Positions 58,850 through 64,000 of a stretch of DNA of 64,000 nt are shown here, piece by piece. This DNA is from Aspidapion aeneum (taxonomy: Eukaryota > Arthropoda > Insecta > Coleoptera > Brentidae). Positions within the stretch are counted from its first letter, which is position 1. Every line of letters starts with the position of its first letter. The notes under the pieces were generated by a model. The model was not told the origin of the DNA, made no database searches, and saw nothing but the letters and a program-made list of their open reading frames with translations. The translations under genes were made by a program, and so were the position numbers. The stretch lies in NCBI GenBank assembly GCA_963576565.1, contig OY755038.1:180767452-180831451 (forward strand). The letters run 5' to 3'.

Positions 58850-60230
58850 CATCGGACCTTTATGCATATACCAAATTTTATAAAAGTCATTTGAAGTGAA
58901 GTGTGCCAAAAACGCATTTTTTATGGAAGGAGTGGGGGGTAGGGGTGGGAGGACATTTTTTCATTATTGTTGTATTGTTATCGGACCACTATATGTATAC
59001 CAAATTTCATCCAAATCGGATAATGGGAAGTGTGTCAAAAACGCTTTTTTCTAAAGATGAGGGTGGAAATAGGAGTGGTAGGAATTTTATTTTCAATGTT
59101 GTATTGTCATCGGATCACTATGTGAATACCAAATTTCATCCAAATCGGATAATGGGAAGTGTGTCATAAACTCATTTTTCTATGAAAAAGGTGGGGGTAG
59201 AGGTGGGAAGATATTTTTTTTTAATATTGTATTGTCATCGGATCACTATATGTATACAAAATTTCATCCAAATCGGATAACGGGATGTGTGTCAAAAACA
59301 AATTTTTCTATGGAAGGGGGTGGGGGTAGGGGTGGGAAGATATTTTTTTCTTATTGTTGTATTATCATCGGACCACTATGTGTATACCAAATTTTATCCA
59401 AATCGGATAACGGGAAGTGTGTCAAAAACACATTTTTCTATTGAAGGGGTGAGGGTAGTGGTGAGAGGATATTTTTTTCTTTTTTTTCTTAATGTTGTAT
59501 TGTCATGGGACCACTACGTGTGTACCAAATTTCATCCAAATCGGATAATGAGAAGTGTGTCAAAAACGCATTTTTCTATAGATGAGGGTGGGGGGTAGGA
59601 GTGGTAGGATTTTTTTTTCAATGTTGTATTGTCATCGGACCACTATATGTACCTATACCAAATTTCATCCAAATCGGATAATGGGAAGAGTGTCAAAAAC
59701 GCATTTTCTATGGAAGGTGGTGGGGGTAGGGGTGGGAGGATATTTTTATTTTAAATGTTGTATTGTCATCGGACCACTATGTGAATACCAAATTTCATCC
59801 AAATTGGATAATGGGAAGTGTGTCAAAAACTCATTTTTCTATGAATGGAGGTGGGGGTAGAGGTGGGAGGACATTTTTTTCGTTAATATTGTATTGTCAT
59901 CGGATTACTATATGTGTACCAAATTTCATCCAAATCGGATAACGGGATGTGTGTCAAAAACAAATTTTTCTATGGAAGGGGGTGGGGGTACGGGTGGGAG
60001 GATATTTTTTTCTTATTGTTGTATTATCATCGGACCACTATGTGGATACCAAATTTTATCCAAATCGGATAACGGGAAGTGTGTCAAAAACACATTTTTC
60101 TATAGAAGGGGTGAGGGTAGGGGTGGGAGGATTTTTTTGTCCTTAATGTTGTATTGTCATGGGACCACTACGTGTGTACCAAATATCATCCAAATCGGAT
60201 AATTGGAAGTGTGTCAAAAACGCTTCACAA
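58850..60230 (+). repeat. About 130-bp tandem units, right arm of foldback
   Basis: Anchors ATCCAAATCGGATAA recur about every 130 bp from about 59.0 to 60.2 kb, about ten units in the opposite orientation to the left arm. Some units are closer to distant units than to neighbours (the ACGGGATGTGTGTC variant occurs at 59.28 and 59.94 kb), implying duplication of blocks of several units. Confidence 0.9.
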
Positions 60231-60374
60231 GATTTGATAGATAGTTAGACAGAACATCTGAAGCTAAATAAAAGCTTCTAAAAAATTGCGTAAAGGATTT
60301 TTTAAAGATGTTTTTATATAAATAATATATTTTATTTTCCATCTACCCATTTTATCAAAAAAAAAATTTTTAGT

Positions 60375-60475
60375 CCGGCGCCGAGTTGGCCGGCGCCCAG
60401 TTGGCGGCGCCGAGTTATCCCGGCGCCCAGTTGGCTTGACGCCCAGTTGGCGGCGCCGAGTTGGCGGCGCACGGT
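60375..60475 (-). repeat. GGCGCC-rich tandem repeat, right terminus
   Basis: About seven units of the GGCGCCGAGTTGGC / GGCGCCCAGTTGGC type, the inverted counterpart of 56836-56968. Fewer and more varied units than on the left. Confidence 0.95.
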
Positions 60476-60487
60476 TGTCCTAGACCG

Positions 60488-60660
60488 TAAAACTAAGTAT
60501 AGTAAAAAATTTAAAAGCACCAAAATTTTAATTGACTTTCCTCCCCTATAAATGTAAAATTATGTAAAATTAGCATTGCCTATTTCGAGGAACACTAGAT
60601 AGCTGAGCTTTAGAAGGCTGATAGGAACTATGATAAAACCATAGGAAAATATAAAAAAAA
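60488..60660 (+). repeat. Tandem array unit right of the giant foldback
   Basis: After the second TAAAACTAA copy the 125-140 bp family resumes in register (AAATTTAAAAGCACCAAAAT, TATAAATGTAAAATTATGTA). This shows the pre-insertion sequence was one continuous array. Confidence 0.9.
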
Positions 60661-62201
60661 CCTCAAAATTTTTAATGAGGCATTGCAAAACTTTTGAATA
60701 ATATTCCTCACATTTTACTACTTTTAAACTTAAATATTATCCAAATCCTCTAAAAAAGGAGTGTACGCGAGAGTGGTGTTCCGTTAAAAGAATTGCGATA
60801 AAAGTAAAGCCAAGTTCTCCAATACAAATTTTAAAATGAAAGATTCTCACTAGTTTGGAAATGTTTTTGTAAACTTGGCTATTACGGCTGCAAATGACTC
60901 TTAGGCACAGTGCTAAATTGAACATTAAGATATTATAATTTTGATATGACTTGGAAATTAAATAATAAAGAATGTCAAAGCTGCAAATTGACAGTTGGTC
61001 TCTCCTCAGTAAACACCATATTTCCTATTTCTTTTTCAGATACCGACATGATCATTTTATTTCATGTTTATGCTCGGGCTGAATGAGGCGTAATGAGGCC
61101 GAAACGCTTCCCCGAGCTACCTTTACCTCTGAGTACTTGCCCGTAAAACTTTTTTGTTAAGACATTTTACCTCGTGAAATTCCTTCAAATTTAAAAAAAT
61201 CCAGGGCTTAGGCTGTCTTCTGGGAGCCGAAACACGTCCCCAAGCTACTTTATCTCTGAGGATTCGCCCGTGAAACTTTTTTGATAAAGAATGTCATTTG
61301 CAAATTCTGACATCACATCAACATTTGAGCCTTGTGATTGCTGGTGGTTATTATTAGATTAATATTATTCGCGTTGGGCTGTGGTGTGGGCAAACACATC
61401 ATTCCTGTATATGGTTTTCCTGTTTTAAACGGCTTATCTAACTAATTATCACAATTTCTTTTTTATTAGTTTTTTTGTTACGGATAAATAATTTTTCATA
61501 TCATAAACATTGCAAACCCAAAAATATATAAATTAAGATAATGTATTAATTTTTTTTGCATTCCATAGAGTGTATTTTTGACAATTTCCTTTTAATGTTT
61601 ATTGGATCTATGTATAGAATTTTTGACAGTAAGTAAACCATTTTTCAACAAAAATTGTATTTAGGACTTTCAAGCTATGCAACTTTTCTGAGATCACAAA
61701 ACCTCAAATGTGTTTTCCAAAAAAAATAACAGCAAGTTTTTCTATAATGAAAGTATAAATGTTCGGTTTTTTATTTAAAGACAGTATGTTGTCACCATTA
61801 ATATTTTCTTACAAACTTTTGCAACCTTTAAAGTTGTTATATTTCCTAAAGTGTCCCTAATTAAAAGTAAAACGTTGTTACCTTATATTTAATGTTTAAA
61901 TTTAGTTAGATAAAGCTATTGGTGCTTACGCCATACGTTATCACCTTAATAAAACCGGCAACAGTGCCTGAGGTGGCAGGAAATAGCACATATCCAAAGG
62001 TTGTATCTCGGTCTGAGGTCCGAACGTATTCCACGTATTTATCAAATATTTGAAAAAAAATTATTTACCCCTCTTTTGAAATTCTGGTAAAGGAACTTCC
62101 CCTCATGTCATATATGTACCTATATATGGGCTAACACCACTAGAAATAGGTGAGGTCAGGTCGTCATATCCTTAACGCCGAGGTGACAACGCCGAGTGCA
62201 G

Positions 62202-62203
<2 letters not shown>
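60661..62203. other. Unassigned stretch
   Basis: AAAATTATTGTCC-free AT-rich sequence without genes. Two similar phrases, GAGGCCGAAACGCTTCCCCG at 61.10 kb and GAGCCGAAACACGTCCCCAA at 61.23 kb, suggest an old duplication of about 130 bp. GAGGTGACAACG-type strings near 62.18 kb also occur inside repeat A. Confidence 0.45.

Positions 62204-62269
<66 letters not shown>
62204..62269. repeat. (AT)n microsatellite at repeat edge
   Basis: About 33 AT dinucleotides directly precede the second copy of repeat A, as at 33014. Confidence 0.95.
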
Positions 62270-62273
<4 letters not shown>

Positions 62274-64000
62274 AAAAGGTACTTAGCCACCTCAAAACTA
62301 AGTATATAAACTACGGTGTCACCTCATATATAACTTTAGTACCTCACTTTTTTGAGGTGACAACGTTTTTCAATAAAAATTTCAGGGACGATTCCTAGCA
62401 CACTCAGCAAGCTGTGTGCAAAATTTTGTTCTGAGGTCACAAAATGGTATATATAGCTACGTTTTGGCCGTGTAGTTCACGTATCTACCGGTGGCGCTAG
62501 CGTCGCTTTTACTGTAACTAAACGGTCCACTGAGTCACCTCGGTGGTATAAAACGTATTCTGCGTATTAAAACCGCGTCGCAGCGGCCTCAGAAATTTGG
62601 CAACATTGCAGATTAGATTTTAGACGCTACGGGTTTCTTTGTTATATGTAATTTGTACCTGCTTTTTTTATCCTTGGAATATCTAATAGAATTCTCAGAA
62701 ACGTGTGCCTGGTCTGATATTTTAAGAGGGGCTTTGTAAAGGATTATTATTGTATTTTTTATCTTATTGAAATAATATGACTAATTTTGCTAGTCTTCTT
62801 ACATTTTTTTGCTTATTCTGGCTGGTAGTTTTTAACGGTTTTATTTAACTTGACTTGATTGATTTTGTAATATAATAGATTTTTGCGACAGTTATTCAGA
62901 CACTTTCCTATGGGCAAGACTTGAAATTAGTTTAACCATATAATATGACGTTTTGGTGCAAAAGGTCCGAAGCTTGGCACAATTATAGAGCGATACCTGC
63001 TCACGCCGCTTTTTAAAAAAAATGGCGTAAGAATTCTCTTTTTTTTTAAATAACTTGGTTTTTGTACAAAGTTTGAAACAAAAATTATAGCCAACAAAAT
63101 TTTATACGAAAATGCCAAACTGTGTTTTTTGTTAGACTAAAAACAAGGTTCAGAGGTATGATATTAACTATTTTTTCATTTTGGAATTTGTCCAATTTGT
63201 TTTTTTGGTGGCTCTTAAATTAAAAGTTACTCATTTTTGAGAATGATTGAAATGACATGAAATAAAGATAGATAAATATTCTACAAAAATTATTAATCTG
63301 TTGCATGGGTAATATTCTTGGTAAGATACAAACCATAAAGTTTTAGGTCTACCCACATATATGTATTTCTATATTATATGCAAAATAAACTGAAATAATT
63401 AGGTTTTATCTAATTTTCTAAAAACTAAGTACCTAAGACTTCATGGGCTATTTTGAAAAAAAACCTGTATTATTTTTATAGGTTTCGTTTATTAGGTTCG
63501 CGCGTCGTATACCATCATTTCTTGAAACATTTCAGCCGATATTTGACCTATCTAAAACTCTACTTCGGAATGAGCTACGAATCTCAAGCTTTGCACAGTC
63601 GTAGATCTTCATAAAGTTAACAACCCTTCCAAGTTTCATGGAATTCCATAAAGTAGTAAAGTAGTTACGAAATTTCAAAAAACGTCGAAATTGCCACTCC
63701 CTCACTCACTCACTCAAGTACAAAGCTGAAATTTGGCAGACTTATGGAAATTATGACCAAACCCCTGGAAAAAATAAACCAAAAAACCCCAAAATTCTGA
63801 TTTACTCCCTTCCCCCACACATGTAAAATTATGTAAAAGTAACATTGCCCACTTCCAGAAATGGCAGACTGATAGGAACTATGATAAAACTATAGAAAAA
63901 AAATTAAAAACCTCAAAATTATAATTTACTTTCCTCCCCTATAAATGTAAAGTAATGTAAAAGTAACATTGCCCACTTCCGGACACACTAGAGAGCTGAG
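62270..64000 (+). repeat. Dispersed repeat family A, uninterrupted copy
   Basis: It is collinear with 33052-34579 and then passes straight through ATGACCAAACCCCTGGAAAA at about 63750-63770 into the 125-140 bp tandem units, running off the window. It shows the empty-site sequence into which the Gypsy element at 34.6-54.1 kb was inserted. No gene was recognised in it. Confidence 0.9.

Larger units (their letters stand above)
56823..60487. mobile_element. Giant foldback transposon, 3.67 kb, 9-bp target duplication
   Basis: It is flanked by TAAAACTAA at 56814-56822 and 60488-60496. The termini CGG..TGGGACAACTGGGCGCC and (inverted) CGG..TAGGACAACCGTGCGCC are related. Arms in order: GGCGCC-rich 14-16-bp repeats, AT-rich spacer, about 130-bp tandem units (about 7 left, about 10 right), then a unique inner inverted segment (58.14-58.25 and 58.70-58.82 kb) around a loop of about 440 bp. 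No protein gene was seen. A 9-bp duplication is typical of Mutator-like and Drosophila FB-type elements, so it is probably a non-autonomous member of such a group. Confidence 0.9.

Noticed and set aside
57417..60202. Several open frames of 65-121 codons rich in Gly/Arg or repeating TKFHPNRI
   Set aside because: They follow the 130-bp tandem units, recur in several frames and both orientations, and have no start context or domain.

Overview
The window looks like intergenic DNA from an insect (arthropod) nuclear genome. The evidence is high A+T content, spliced transposon genes with short GT-AG introns, insect-type LINE and Ty3/Gypsy elements, many small TIR elements and no recognisable host gene. 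No rRNA, tRNA or CRISPR was seen. Almost everything that can be explained is mobile DNA, much of it nested. Statements about homology rest on reading motifs by eye; no database search was run.

Layout. 0-2.5 kb: a hairpin, a LINE endonuclease scrap and a decayed Crypton-like tyrosine recombinase with one intron, bracketed by GGGACTAAA-type inverted repeats. 2.5-7.5 kb: mostly unassigned AT-rich DNA with a tandem duplication and three small TIR elements. 7.5-10.85 kb: a solo LTR of about 3.35 kb with TG...CA ends and a 4-bp target duplication. 10.9-17.1 kb: MITEs, foldbacks and unassigned DNA. 17.1-24.6 kb: an apparently complete PIF/Harbinger transposon. Its transposase (+, 5 exons, 370 aa) and its Myb/SANT-like partner (-, 9 exons, 343 aa) both join into uninterrupted frames and point tail to tail between inverted ends. 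24.9-31.2 kb: a composite MITE, a mariner-like foldback and a Tigger/pogo remnant.

33.0-54.8 kb: a dispersed repeat is split by a 19.5-kb insertion. That insertion is a minus-strand Ty3/Gypsy retrotransposon (LTRs at 34.6-37.4 and 51.2-54.1 kb) with a canonical GGGAAAC slippery heptamer between gag and pol. It carries a plus-strand Jockey/CR1-like LINE (46.5-51.0 kb) in its leader. The unsplit form of the dispersed repeat is visible at 62.2-64.0 kb. 56.8-60.5 kb: a 3.67-kb giant foldback with a perfect 9-bp target duplication. Its arms carry GGCGCC-rich 14-16-bp repeats and then about 130-bp tandem units.

The most noteworthy items are the intact two-gene Harbinger, the layered foldback, conserved splice-signal-bounded blocks inside the very long LTRs, and the recombinase gene bracketed by inverted hairpins. 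Harbinger is the only element whose genes still read as functional. The Gypsy, LINE, Crypton and Tigger genes all carry stops or frameshifts.
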